From positions 1 to 21,988 of the IMG/VR virus record IMGVR_UViG_3300024259_000165: a stretch of DNA of 21,988 bases; one strand, given 5' to 3'. The notes beneath the pieces are model-generated. The model saw only the letters and a program-made list of their open reading frames with translations, made no database searches and had not been told where the DNA came from. Origin of the DNA: a virus. The translations under genes and the position numbers were made by a program. Shown here one piece after another: positions 1 through 5,577 of the stretch; within the stretch, counting starts at the first letter, position 1; every line of letters begins with the position of its first letter.

Positions 1-27
1 CCCTGTCTGTATGTGTCCTTTCTCCAT
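1..27 (-). CDS. 5' end of a gene leaving the left edge
   Basis: Only the first nine codons are inside the window (ATG at 27-25, reading MEKGHIQTG). The start is supported by an AAGGAGG ribosome binding site with 6 nt spacing, located over the end of the upstream gene, whose TGA stop lies only one base before this ATG. This continues the tightly packed leftward operon. Nothing can be said about function. Confidence 0.6.
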
Positions 28-28
28 G

Positions 29-583
29 TCAGTCCTCCTTGCGGCGGTAGGCCCAATGCTTCCAGCCCACCATCAGGCTGAGGAAGGCCCTTGTCGCCTC
101 TTCTTCGGTGGGTGCTGTCGGCCCTGCGATCTCGCAGTCTCCATCGCAAACGACCCAGTATGACTTTCCGCAGTCGCACTCGTGGATGTTCATCTCGCCC
201 CTACAATGCGGGCAGGGGTCGAGGTCGTAGGTGATGACGGGCGGGGCCTTGGGTGCGGGCGGGGTGAAGATTCTGATATTGTGGCTCCACGGTGCGGCAG
301 TTATCTCGGCAAAGACGTACAAAGCCACCGACCTGCTTCCTTCCCACGTTCCGCCTGTTGGACACGATGGACACTGCGTCCGCCACCGCTCAGCGCCTGA
401 GATGCACTGTACCAATTCCATCTGCTTCCCGCAGCAGGGGCACGGGTCGCACCAGTACTCGCAATCTTCTGTCCTGGTCCACGTCTTGTCGTTCATGGTG
501 TCTCTCCTTGTTGCCGTGTTGTTCAACGGGTCCGTCGCAGTAATCGTGCACCGGTCGTCGTACAACCGCTGGTCATACTCCAT
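29..583 (-). CDS. Twin zinc-ribbon protein, Lar-like restriction alleviation type
   Basis: About 184 residues with two similar Cys-rich modules. The first carries CDPCPCCGKQM followed by a tryptophan and a C-x2-C pair. The second carries DPCPHCRGEMN, then a W-x-V-x-C pattern and AGPTAPTEEEATRAF. A CPxC ribbon, a second Cys group and a closing acidic helix with TEEEA are typical of Lar-type restriction-alleviation proteins, which in Rac-like elements modulate type I restriction. That function here is inferred from resemblance only. The ATG at 583 overlaps the upstream stop (TAATG) behind a GGAGGAGG site. A second in-frame ATG at 496 has a perfect AAGGAG site 7 nt upstream, so a 155-residue form starting MNDKTW is a real alternative. 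A still longer frame reaching 757 lies inside the upstream gene and is unlikely. The tandem arrangement is unusual, since Lar-like proteins are normally single-module. Confidence 0.6.
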   Translation of the reverse strand: MEYDQRLYDDRCTITATDPLNNTATRRDTMNDKTWTRTEDCEYWCDPCPCCGKQMELVQCISGAERWRTQCPSCPTGGTWEGSRSVALYVFAEITAAPWSHNIRIFTPPAPKAPPVITYDLDPCPHCRGEMNIHECDCGKSYWVVCDGDCEIAGPTAPTEEEATRAFLSLMVGWKHWAYRRKED

Positions 584-909
584 TACTCCTCCTCCTCCCC
601 GAAGTTCAGCGCGTCCTCGATAGCGTCGAGGTCCAGGATCACGGTGTCGTGGAGCCCCGTCCATCGCAGGACACTCTTGGCGAAGTCGTTTCCGACGTGT
701 ACGAGTGTGCCGATGAAGATGTTCTTCGGTCCGACCTGGAAGATGACTCTGTTCCATATGCCGAGCGGCATGAGGATCTCCTTGGAGATCTGGAAGAGTC
801 TGTTCCTGAGTTCATCGAGTGTGAGCTTCCCGTCCTCGAAGTCGTCCTTGAGTCCCTGGTAGATGGCGTGGAAGCCCTTGAGGGCGGTGGCTGCTTTGAT
901 GTCGGTCAT
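583..909 (-). CDS. Small protein of unknown function, 108 aa
   Basis: I do not recognise a family. The N-terminal half looks helical (KGFHAIYQGLKDDFEDG, then LTLDELRNRLFQISKEIL). The C-terminal half is more beta-like, and the protein ends with an acidic EEEE tail encoded by the GGAGGAGGAG that doubles as the next gene's ribosome binding site. The ATG overlaps the upstream stop as ATGA, so translation is probably coupled to the 98-residue gene before it. No Cys, signal peptide or membrane segment is visible, so a cytoplasmic protein is likely. It belongs to the short transcription unit started by the promoter near 1.26 kb. Confidence 0.65.
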   Translation of the reverse strand: MTDIKAATALKGFHAIYQGLKDDFEDGKLTLDELRNRLFQISKEILMPLGIWNRVIFQVGPKNIFIGTLVHVGNDFAKSVLRWTGLHDTVILDLDAIEDALNFGEEEE

Positions 910-1202
910 TCGGTGCCCTCCTCTTCCTTGGTGACGGGAGCCGCAGTCTCAGACGGCCCGTAGTAGACCTTGGCGTTCAGGGCGAAGATGGAGACCGTGT
1001 CCTGTAGGTTGTTCTTCTTTGCCGCTGCCCTGGAAGCCCTGGCGCTTGACGAGGCTACGGACGGGTTCAGGTACTCCACGGTGAAGTATAGTCCTGCTTT
1101 CGCTCTGTGGATACGGCGCAGGTACCTGGACCTGGCGGGTGGCACAGCCTCTTTCGCTTTGTCGAAGTCTTCCTTTGCGATAACGAGTGTTCGGTCCTTC
1201 AT
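906..1202 (-). CDS. Small protein of unknown function, 98 aa, first gene after the 1.26 kb promoter
   Basis: The start is well supported: AAGGAGG lies 9 nt before the ATG, and a TTGACA promoter lies just upstream. The protein has a charged N-terminal region rich in Arg and Lys, a Ser/Ala/Arg/Lys-rich middle (SSSARASRAAAKKNN) and an acidic C-terminus (KEEEGTE). This is a polar distribution without recognisable domains. As the first gene of a separately promoted unit that continues through the unknown 108-residue gene and the Lar-like gene, it may be expressed at a different time from the replication genes. No function can be assigned. Confidence 0.7.
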   Translation of the reverse strand: MKDRTLVIAKEDFDKAKEAVPPARSRYLRRIHRAKAGLYFTVEYLNPSVASSSARASRAAAKKNNLQDTVSIFALNAKVYYGPSETAAPVTKEEEGTE

Positions 1203-1230
1203 TTCTGATGGCCTCCTTGGGTTGATGTTG

Positions 1231-1247
1231 GGTGGGATGTTACCACC
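1231..1247. promoter_or_regulatory. Candidate operator over the -10 box (GGTGG-N7-CCACC)
   Basis: An inverted repeat GGTGG/CCACC with 7 bp between the arms covers the -10 hexamer of the 1.26 kb promoter. The 15 bp at 1232-1246 match the perfect palindrome at 11373-11387 at 11 of 15 positions, and the -10 hexamer sits at the same offset in both. This suggests one regulator acting on both leftward promoters. The alternative is a shared promoter context not bound by a repressor. Confidence 0.45.
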
Positions 1248-1266
1248 ATGGGGGGCGGTCTGTCAA
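1237..1266 (-). promoter_or_regulatory. Leftward sigma70-type promoter upstream of the 98-aa gene
   Basis: Read leftward, a perfect TTGACA (-35, 1266-1261) is followed after 18 bp by TAACAT (-10, 1242-1237). Transcription would start near 1230, about 30 nt before the 1202 start codon and its AAGGAGG site. It lies in the 87-bp gap downstream of the virion-like gene. The -10 is embedded in a partial palindrome listed separately. Confidence 0.65.
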
Positions 1267-1289
1267 GGACTAATTGGCGGGGCAGTATA

Positions 1290-2129
1290 CTATTCGATCC
1301 AGCCATGCACCGCAGTGGATACGATGCCGTTGGTAGACGTGGCACCGATGTAGATGTCGGTCTTCTCCGGGATAGCATGGGGCAACTCGAAGGGCCAATA
1401 GACGCCGTTGAAGAACAGGTTCATCGGGTGGACGGGCTTGAACGTCTTCCCTTCGAGGCGTTGATAGAATGTGACCGATGTCGAGGCGTTGATAGAAGTC
1501 GATGCGAACCATGATGTAATATAGGCGGTCTTGCCGAGCGGGACCGTGTAATAACCGTTCTGCGTGGCGTTCTTCCCTGCTGGGATCTTGGAGTAGACCT
1601 TCGTCGCAGTGTCCGGCACTCCTAGCGTGACCGTATCGTCCTCGTAGATGTAGACGTCGCCCACGTTATCCGCAGCCCCGTCGTTCTCGGCCCGCTGCAC
1701 CCGGAGCATGGTGACAGTAGGTATCAGGGTCTTGGTCTGCCCCGCAGCCGTGATGGTCACTGTGCGGCTTGTGTAGGCCGCATCCAGGTAGGTGACCACG
1801 TAATCGCCCGTGTCCGATGCCGAGCTGGACGAGATATACATGGCAGTGGCAGCAGCAGGCCAGTTCACGGCCCCGCCCTGGTCCCACACTCCCTCTTCGA
1901 CTGCATCCACGTCTGGGTTGCGGCCCGAGAAGTCTATGTCGTCGTGACCAGGGACGTCGCCCTCTGCGATGCCGTACAGATAGGGCGTCGCCAGTGCGCG
2001 GATCTTTCCAGCCACCAGGTCCAGTGAGTCCACGGGCTGGCCGCTACTGTCCAGGAGGGCTACCGCCCCCCATGCGATGAGTGGTGCCAGCATGAAACAG
2101 ATGATGTACCAGAGCTTTAGATTCTTCAT
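1290..2129 (-). CDS. Exported virion-like structural protein with N-terminal signal segment, 279 aa
   Basis: Residues 1-26 form a classical signal or anchor: Lys-bearing n-region, hydrophobic core (LWYIICFMLAPLIAWGAV) and a possible AVA cleavage site before LLDSSG. The rest follows a pattern I know from a widespread phage virion-protein family: a GRNPDVDAVEEGVWDQGG segment, then SSSSASDTG, a run of beta strands, SKIPAGKNATQNGYYTVP with GKTAYI, and a C-terminal PFELPHAIPEKTDIYI. Such proteins are usually annotated as tail or capsid-associated and normally lack a signal peptide. Here the gene lies on the replication strand, far from the head genes. It may be displayed on the host envelope, for example as a receptor decoy, but that is inference. 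AAGGAGG precedes the ATG. It is preceded by a 46-bp gap and followed by a promoter-bearing 87-bp gap. Confidence 0.6.
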   Translation of the reverse strand: MKNLKLWYIICFMLAPLIAWGAVALLDSSGQPVDSLDLVAGKIRALATPYLYGIAEGDVPGHDDIDFSGRNPDVDAVEEGVWDQGGAVNWPAAATAMYISSSSASDTGDYVVTYLDAAYTSRTVTITAAGQTKTLIPTVTMLRVQRAENDGAADNVGDVYIYEDDTVTLGVPDTATKVYSKIPAGKNATQNGYYTVPLGKTAYITSWFASTSINASTSVTFYQRLEGKTFKPVHPMNLFFNGVYWPFELPHAIPEKTDIYIGATSTNGIVSTAVHGWIE

Positions 2130-2175
2130 TCTTCCCGCCCTCCTTGGTGGCAGTTTGATTTATGCCCGTATAGGG

Positions 2176-2367
2176 TTACATGAGCTTCAGGACGTCGTCA
2201 AGGTTGCGGACCACGAAAGGCCCGTCCTCCAGCTCTGCGTCTGTCATGTCCGATATGTAGGAATACAGTGGGTCAACGTCCGATGCTACTACCATGCAGG
2301 CGCAGCCGTCAATGAACGGCCCCTGGTAGCTCTCGGACCACAGCAGGTAGAGGTCGTCAATCTTCAT
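2176..2367 (-). CDS. Small acidic protein of unknown function, 63 aa
   Basis: The protein starts MKIDDLYLLWSESYQG and is rich in Asp and Glu, with two Cys (CAC) near residue 23. The C-terminal part (DMTDAELEDGPFVVRNLDDVLKLM) looks alpha/beta. The start is preceded by GGAGGAGG and overlaps the upstream stop as ATGA, indicating translational coupling. No family is recognised. Small size and strong negative charge are common in phage host-takeover proteins, including DNA mimics, but nothing here proves such a role. Confidence 0.6.
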   Translation of the reverse strand: MKIDDLYLLWSESYQGPFIDGCACMVVASDVDPLYSYISDMTDAELEDGPFVVRNLDDVLKLM

Positions 2368-2612
2368 AGGAGTGCCTCCTCCAGTGTGCGGGTCCCCAGT
2401 ACATGTAGCTCATGCAGGAGCCTGTTCCTCTCCCGGGCCACGTCGTCGTACTGCCGCTCCATGAACTCTATGGTCTTGTGGGCGTCTGACAGGGCGTCCC
2501 GTAGGGCCATGATCTGCCCGTCCTGGAAAGCAGTAGACTCCCGCATGGTAGAGACAGCCTTCTCTAGGCGGTCTACCAGGTCCGCCAGGTCGTAGGTTTC
2601 TTGGTTGCTCAT
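2364..2612 (-). CDS. Coiled-coil small protein, 82 aa
   Basis: The predicted start MSNQETYDLADL overlaps the upstream stop (ATGA at 2609-2612) and is served by GGAGGAGGGAG. A longer in-frame extension to 2699 lies inside the ASCH gene and has a Gly/Gln-rich, non-natural look, so it is rejected. Residues 7 to 75 show heptad-like spacing of Leu, Val, Met and Ile with many charged residues (LVDRLEKAVSTM, RDALSDAHKTIEFM, ARERNRLLHELHVLG), typical of a long coiled coil. Oligomeric and cytoplasmic are reasonable guesses. No family is recognised. Confidence 0.65.
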   Translation of the reverse strand: MSNQETYDLADLVDRLEKAVSTMRESTAFQDGQIMALRDALSDAHKTIEFMERQYDDVARERNRLLHELHVLGTRTLEEALL

Positions 2613-3145
2613 GCTCCCTCCTCCACGCTGAACGCCACAACACTGACGTCCGGGTTGTCCGACGACCGCTGCCCCGGCTTCCTGTTGAGGCTGTCCCACA
2701 GGTCAGTAAAGTTAGGGACAGGGCAGAGCCCACGAACGCCCTCGGCAAACACTCCTGTCGGCGTGATATCCTGTAGCGGCTCTCTCCTGGCGTCCTCGGT
2801 CGCCACCAGCGTGATCCGGCTGGCCCACCGGGGCATATGGATAGAAGGGTTCCAAGGCCCTAAACTGTCGCTCGTGGCTCTGTACTCGACCTTGTCCGGC
2901 CCTCCATACTGATCCCGATATTCGTTGTACGAATACGGCCCCCTGTTGCACTTATCCCACGGCCACCATTCATCATATTCCGGCGATACATGGGTCCATG
3001 CCTGCCAAGTCTCCCGGACCCACAGCCGGTCACCCTTCTTGACCTTCGTCCACTGGTCAGAGAGTCGGCGGGTCTGTGTCTTGTGGCCGCTCAGTATCGC
3101 CTGAACCATCGCACCTGAAAACAGTATTGGATATTCCTTACTCAT
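2609..3145 (-). CDS. ASCH-domain protein, phage type
   Basis: The N-terminus PILFSGAMVQAILSGHKTQTRR and the motif KKGDRLWVRETW (about residues 36-47) are the signature of the phage branch of ASCH-domain proteins, a PUA-like fold thought to bind RNA or nucleotides. Members are common in phage genomes, often under vague names such as morphogenetic protein; the biochemical role is usually unknown. The length of 178 residues is normal. AGGAGG stands before the ATG. Upstream, a 27-nt gap to the XF1762-type gene contains a short in-frame ORF that may couple the two. The stop overlaps the coiled-coil gene as ATGA. Confidence 0.8.
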   Translation of the reverse strand: MSKEYPILFSGAMVQAILSGHKTQTRRLSDQWTKVKKGDRLWVRETWQAWTHVSPEYDEWWPWDKCNRGPYSYNEYRDQYGGPDKVEYRATSDSLGPWNPSIHMPRWASRITLVATEDARREPLQDITPTGVFAEGVRGLCPVPNFTDLWDSLNRKPGQRSSDNPDVSVVAFSVEEGA

Positions 3146-3156
3146 GCTCCCTCCTG

Positions 3157-3173
3157 GTCCGATAACCCCTATT
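3157..3173. repeat. Copy 1 of a 17-bp junction repeat
   Basis: GTCCGATAACCCCTATT on the plus strand, identical to 3638-3654. In both places it lies immediately upstream of a leftward gene and, within overlapping mini-ORFs, encodes NRGYRT in the same frame. Confidence 0.7.
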
Positions 3174-3637
3174 CATCCCGCTGCCAATATCTTCTTGGCC
3201 TCCACGCCCCACGGCGCAAGCCATCTGTGCTTTGAAAATGGAAGCAAGTTCTTTCTTCCGGTCCTGTAGTCTCTGCCGGGGTTTGTGATGCCTGCAAATA
3301 CGAAATTGGCAGCTCGCATTGACGCCCCCCCCTCTTCTGGCAGTGTATAGGTCACAAGATCCGTTGCCCCCATTGCCCGTGCAGCCCTTGAGCACGCACC
3401 ATACAACAACGAGCACGCATTCATGGCCCCGTCGGTGCATACCCTTAGAATCCCGAGCGCACCTTTCTTCATCCAGTCCACGGGCGGATTTCCGACAATG
3501 GCCACACCGCAAAGCCCGTCATCGTTATAGACGCCCACTGCCCACATTCCGCCTTGCACGTCTGGCAAGTGTCGATGGTGCTGTTTCACCCACTTCCTAG
3601 CAGCGGTGATCGTGGTCGGCCTATGGTACAATTTCAT
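3173..3637 (-). CDS. XF1762-family phage protein (GNAT-like), 154 aa
   Basis: The sequence follows the XF1762 family pattern closely: ARKWVKQHHRHLP near residue 13, VGVYNDDGLCGVAIVGNPP (about 34-52), then LRVCTDGAMNACSLLYGAC with ARAMGATDLVTYTLPEEGGASMRAANF. These proteins are frequent in phages and prophages and look like a minimal acetyltransferase-type fold, but I know of no proven substrate. The ATG has only a weak site (AGGGG, 9 nt spacing). It overlaps the stop of an 18-codon mini-ORF as ATGA, so coupled initiation is plausible. Its own stop overlaps another mini-ORF (3176-3138) leading into the ASCH gene. Confidence 0.85.
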   Translation of the reverse strand: MKLYHRPTTITAARKWVKQHHRHLPDVQGGMWAVGVYNDDGLCGVAIVGNPPVDWMKKGALGILRVCTDGAMNACSLLYGACSRAARAMGATDLVTYTLPEEGGASMRAANFVFAGITNPGRDYRTGRKNLLPFSKHRWLAPWGVEAKKILAAG

Positions 3638-3690
3638 GTCCGATAACCCCTATTATGTAAACTCGCCTCCCCTAGTCCCGTCTCCGTCAT
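3634..3690 (-). CDS. 18-residue mini-ORF bridging two genes
   Basis: Its ATG overlaps the stop of the 41-residue membrane protein gene and its TGA overlaps the ATG of the XF1762-type gene, an ATGA at both ends. The peptide ends HNRGYRT, encoded by a 17-nt sequence that recurs at 3157-3173 in the next junction. It is too short to judge by composition. It may act as a translational-coupling element rather than encode a functional peptide. Confidence 0.3.
   Translation of the reverse strand: MTETGLGEASLHNRGYRT
3638..3654. repeat. Copy 2 of a 17-bp junction repeat
   Basis: Identical to 3157-3173. Here it abuts the ATG of the XF1762-type gene and provides its only Shine-Dalgarno-like sequence (AGGGG read leftward). 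Confidence 0.7.
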
Positions 3691-3812
3691 GCCAGCACCC
3701 ATACGAGTATCCAAGTGCAGACCGCTATGATCACAGCGCAGGCGATAACGACGACCCGCAGGATACGGGCAGCGCGCCGGACACCTGATAGCGCAGCGTG
3801 TGTGTGGTTCAT
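3687..3812 (-). CDS. 41-residue single-pass membrane protein
   Basis: This small gene fills what otherwise looks like a 170-bp gap. The ATG at 3812 overlaps the upstream stop (ATGA) and is preceded by AGGAGG with good spacing. The peptide has a polar, positively charged N-terminus with three Arg (SGVRRAARILR) followed by an uninterrupted hydrophobic stretch from about residue 17 to the C-terminus (VVVIACAVIIAV, then CTWILVWVLA). This is a single transmembrane helix with the positive side probably cytoplasmic. Phage miniproteins of this kind can be holin-like, spanin-like or superinfection-exclusion proteins. It lies with unknown small genes, not with the two lysins, so the function remains open. 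Confidence 0.6.
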   Translation of the reverse strand: MNHTHAALSGVRRAARILRVVVIACAVIIAVCTWILVWVLA

Positions 3813-4021
3813 GCTCGCCTCCTAGCCCGCACGCAGCGGACCATAATGCTTGTCAGTCTGCGGTTTTCCCCCGTGCCGTCCCAGCACGCCCGCCACTGCG
3901 AACACCAGCCGCTATCGTCCTTCCAGTCTCCGAGCATATGCCGCTCATGGGGGCCACTGTGTTCGCAGTACTTGCAGGTCTCAAAGGCACCCGCCCGGTT
4001 GCAGACGTAGAGTCTACTCAT
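3809..4021 (-). CDS. Cys-rich small protein, 70 aa
   Basis: The protein contains CKYCEHSGPHERH (about 16-28), CSQWRAC (about 40-46) and a strongly basic end (RCVRARRRA). The C-x2-C pair with following His and Cys suggests metal binding; no family is recognised. ATG at 4021 is chosen because GGAGG lies 8 nt upstream; a GTG three codons earlier is possible. The start overlaps the upstream gene by 8 nt in the recurring junction sequence described in the findings, and the stop overlaps the 41-residue membrane gene as ATGA. The basic tail would suit nucleic acid contact, but that is only inference. Confidence 0.6.
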   Translation of the reverse strand: MSRLYVCNRAGAFETCKYCEHSGPHERHMLGDWKDDSGWCSQWRACWDGTGENRRLTSIMVRCVRARRRA

Positions 4022-4036
4022 CGCCGCCACCTCCCT
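4014..4036. repeat. Junction repeat, copy 1
   Basis: 23 bp identical to 4866-4888. A 17-bp core (ACTCATCGCCGCCACCT on the plus strand) also occurs at 4305-4321. It holds the ribosome binding site, the start codon and the upstream gene's final GGGDE and stop. Confidence 0.75.
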
Positions 4037-4310
4037 CTAACTCGCTCTCTAGCCAGTCCCTGACGCATTGAGTGCATACGTTGCCGTCATCGCAGTGCTC
4101 TACATGCCATTTATGCGGCAACACGCACCGGGAGCCATGGTCGATACAAGACCCAAAATGCATGACCAGCTTTTCCACCGCCGCCCGCAGGCGGGTGATC
4201 TCGGACAATGCCGCCCACATCAGCCTGGCAGAATCCATATCACCAACGATCTCACGTTCATGCGCGAATTCTTGCAATCTATTCGCCTTCACTTTCGTCC
4301 ACTCACTCAT
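4014..4310 (-). CDS. Small protein with C-terminal Cys/His cluster, 98 aa
   Basis: The N-terminal two thirds are helical and charged (WTKVKANRLQEFAHERE, then SARLMWAALSEITRLRAAVEKL). The last third carries CIDHGSRC, HKWHVEHC and CTQC, which could build one or two zinc sites. The final residues GGGGDE are encoded by the ribosome binding region of the next gene. The start at 4310 overlaps the upstream stop by 8 nt. The helix-plus-zinc-cluster plan resembles that of the next gene upstream (112 aa), which may be a diverged paralogue. No known family is recognised. Confidence 0.6.
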   Translation of the reverse strand: MSEWTKVKANRLQEFAHEREIVGDMDSARLMWAALSEITRLRAAVEKLVMHFGSCIDHGSRCVLPHKWHVEHCDDGNVCTQCVRDWLESELEGGGGDE

Positions 4311-4641
4311 CGCCGCCACCTTCCAAGTAGTTGCTCCAGCACTGTTCACAGTCAGGCATGTGTTTAGGGCACGATGCCGACCGGTACTCAAGGGACGGGC
4401 ACGCATTCTCAGCTAGAAAACCGAGCACTTTCCCTTCTTCCAGACTTTCGAGCGCCTCCAGTATCCGCTCATTCCTATTCATCCCTTCCCGCAGGCGCTC
4501 GATCTCCAGGAACAGGTCATGCAGCGTGAGATACCACCACTGAGTCTGCTCCTGTATCCTCTTGCGGTGGACCTTCTCAGCCCGCCAATCACGGAGGATG
4601 GCCATGGCCTGTAGATACTCTGTGCTGTGCCTATCGCTCAT
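4303..4641 (-). CDS. Helical protein with C-terminal Cys cluster, 112 aa
   Basis: Residues 10 to 85 look largely helical (LQAMAILRDWRAEKVHRKRIQEQ, with LTLHDLFLEIERLREGMNRNERILEALESLEEGKV interrupted for length). The C-terminal part carries five Cys in ENACPSLEYR, SASCPKHMPDC and EQCW. The end, LEGGGDE, matches the end of its neighbours because it overlaps the next ribosome binding site. ATG at 4641 overlaps the upstream gene by 11 nt. An ORF extension to 4716 lies inside the neighbour and is not used. Layout and ending suggest relation to the 98-residue gene downstream. Function unknown. Confidence 0.6.
   Translation of the reverse strand: MSDRHSTEYLQAMAILRDWRAEKVHRKRIQEQTQWWYLTLHDLFLEIERLREGMNRNERILEALESLEEGKVLGFLAENACPSLEYRSASCPKHMPDCEQCWSNYLEGGGDE
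4305..4321. repeat. Junction repeat, copy 2 (17-bp core)
   Basis: Same core and the same 8-nt gene overlap as copies 1 and 3, but with TGA instead of TAG as the upstream stop. Confidence 0.75.
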
Positions 4642-4873
4642 CGTCGCCTCGTCCCGCCATGACCGTACACTGCAAGTGGTTCCCGTGCAGGACCATCTTG
4701 AGCCTGCACTTATCACAGGCAGTAGTGCCCCCGTGAGACAGGGGCCGGTTTTCGTGCTCGCAACGGGGACACCGGAAGCCGACAGTCACAGTATGGACAT
4801 GCCCCTTCCTGATCTTGGAGTCGACACGTTCCTCTATCTCAAACTCACTGTACGGAAATATTTCACTACTCAT
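4631..4873 (-). CDS. Zinc-ribbon small protein, 80 aa
   Basis: Two clean C-x2-C pairs, FRCPRCEHEN (about 33-42) and ACDKCRLKM (about 52-60), flank a short loop, with a further Cys and His after them (HGNHLQC). This is the layout of a zinc ribbon, common in small phage regulators and nucleic acid binding proteins. The N-terminus is acidic (SEFEIEERVDSKIRKG). ATG at 4873 is chosen because GGAGG stands 8 nt upstream; a GTG three codons earlier is less likely. It overlaps the upstream gene by 8 nt with the same junction sequence found at 4014 and 4303. Confidence 0.65.
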   Translation of the reverse strand: MSSEIFPYSEFEIEERVDSKIRKGHVHTVTVGFRCPRCEHENRPLSHGGTTACDKCRLKMVLHGNHLQCTVMAGRGDDER

Positions 4874-4888
4874 CGCCGCCACCTCCCT
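4866..4888. repeat. Junction repeat, copy 3
   Basis: Identical to 4014-4036. The related junction at 4631-4650 has a diverged version with an 11-nt overlap. Confidence 0.75.
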
Positions 4889-5117
4889 TCCAGTCTGAAG
4901 CAGCCGCAGAGATCAAAGCGCACAGGCCCTCCGCATCGTCTGCCCACATGCTTATCTCACCCACGATACCGTCATTATAAATCTTCCGCAGATTGAGCAG
5001 CCCGCCTCCCTTGGAGTGTGTGCTGATAATGACTTCAAAGCCGCTCTTCCAGTCCTTGGGCCGCCACCTGGTCGTCGTCTTGACTCTCGTGTCGGTGCTC
5101 TTGTCAAACTTCATCAT
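4866..5117 (-). CDS. Small protein of unknown function, 83 aa
   Basis: A basic N-terminal half (KSTDTRVKTTTRWRPKDW) is followed by an apparent alpha/beta domain (GFEVIISTHSKGGG, RKIYNDGIVGEISMWADDAEGLCALISAAASDW). The length and the small basic sheet could fit a single-strand nucleic acid binder, but I do not recognise a family. Two ATGs (5117 and 5114) and a GTG (5120) are possible starts. AGGGGG lies 5 nt and 8 nt before the two ATGs respectively. It overlaps the downstream end of the loader-like gene and ends GGGGDE like other members of this cassette. Confidence 0.55.
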   Translation of the reverse strand: MMKFDKSTDTRVKTTTRWRPKDWKSGFEVIISTHSKGGGLLNLRKIYNDGIVGEISMWADDAEGLCALISAAASDWKGGGGDE

Positions 5118-5577
5118 CACTGCCCCCTATCATCTTGACGCCACCGCCCGCAGCGATCTGGCGCTCATTCGTCTTGGTCTTCTTCGCCCTCCGCCTGTAG
5201 GTGTCCATGAAGTCCCTGCGCCTAAACGGTGCATCGTTGGACTTGAGGTTTTCCAGGTCGTACACCCACCCTACCCCGAAGAGTTCCCTGGCGACCTTCT
5301 TGGACAGGTCTGAGGGCTTGCCGTCAGGAGCGGTGCATTGCATCCACTGAGCGGACGCTTCGTCCTCCAGGTCTTTCGGGGAGTCGATCAGCCTGGCGAA
5401 GTCTGCCACGGTTGGGAATTGACGACACACGAACGCCACCTCCTGGATAGCCTTCACGATCTCCTGCTCTGAGTATCGGGACAGCAGCATAACAGTCATC
5501 CCGCCGATAAGTTCATCAGGCACAGCCTCGCGATATACTGACCGCAGGCCCCTCATCTTACTAATCACGGCTTCCAT
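5104..5577 (-). CDS. Putative helicase-loader-type replication protein (G39P-like)
   Basis: The N-terminal region YSEQEIVKAIQEVAFVCRQF followed by PTVADFARLID resembles the helical fold and the FPPTIAEI-like motif of phage loader proteins such as SPP1 G39P, which bring the replicative helicase to the initiator. The C-terminal half is basic (RRRDFMDTYRRRAKKTK). The similarity is weak and partly from memory. The position directly after a replisome-organiser-type gene matches the SPP1 order initiator-loader-helicase, although no helicase follows here. ATG at 5577 shares a base with the upstream stop (TGATG) and has GGAGGT 6 nt upstream; an earlier TTG is not needed. Confidence 0.4.
   Translation of the reverse strand: MEAVISKMRGLRSVYREAVPDELIGGMTVMLLSRYSEQEIVKAIQEVAFVCRQFPTVADFARLIDSPKDLEDEASAQWMQCTAPDGKPSDLSKKVARELFGVGWVYDLENLKSNDAPFRRRDFMDTYRRRAKKTKTNERQIAAGGGVKMIGGSDDEV

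Noticed and set aside
2130-2215. A promoter before the virion-like gene (TTGACG, 17 bp, TAACCC)
   Set aside because: The -10 matches consensus at only two positions, and the gene can be reached by transcription from upstream.
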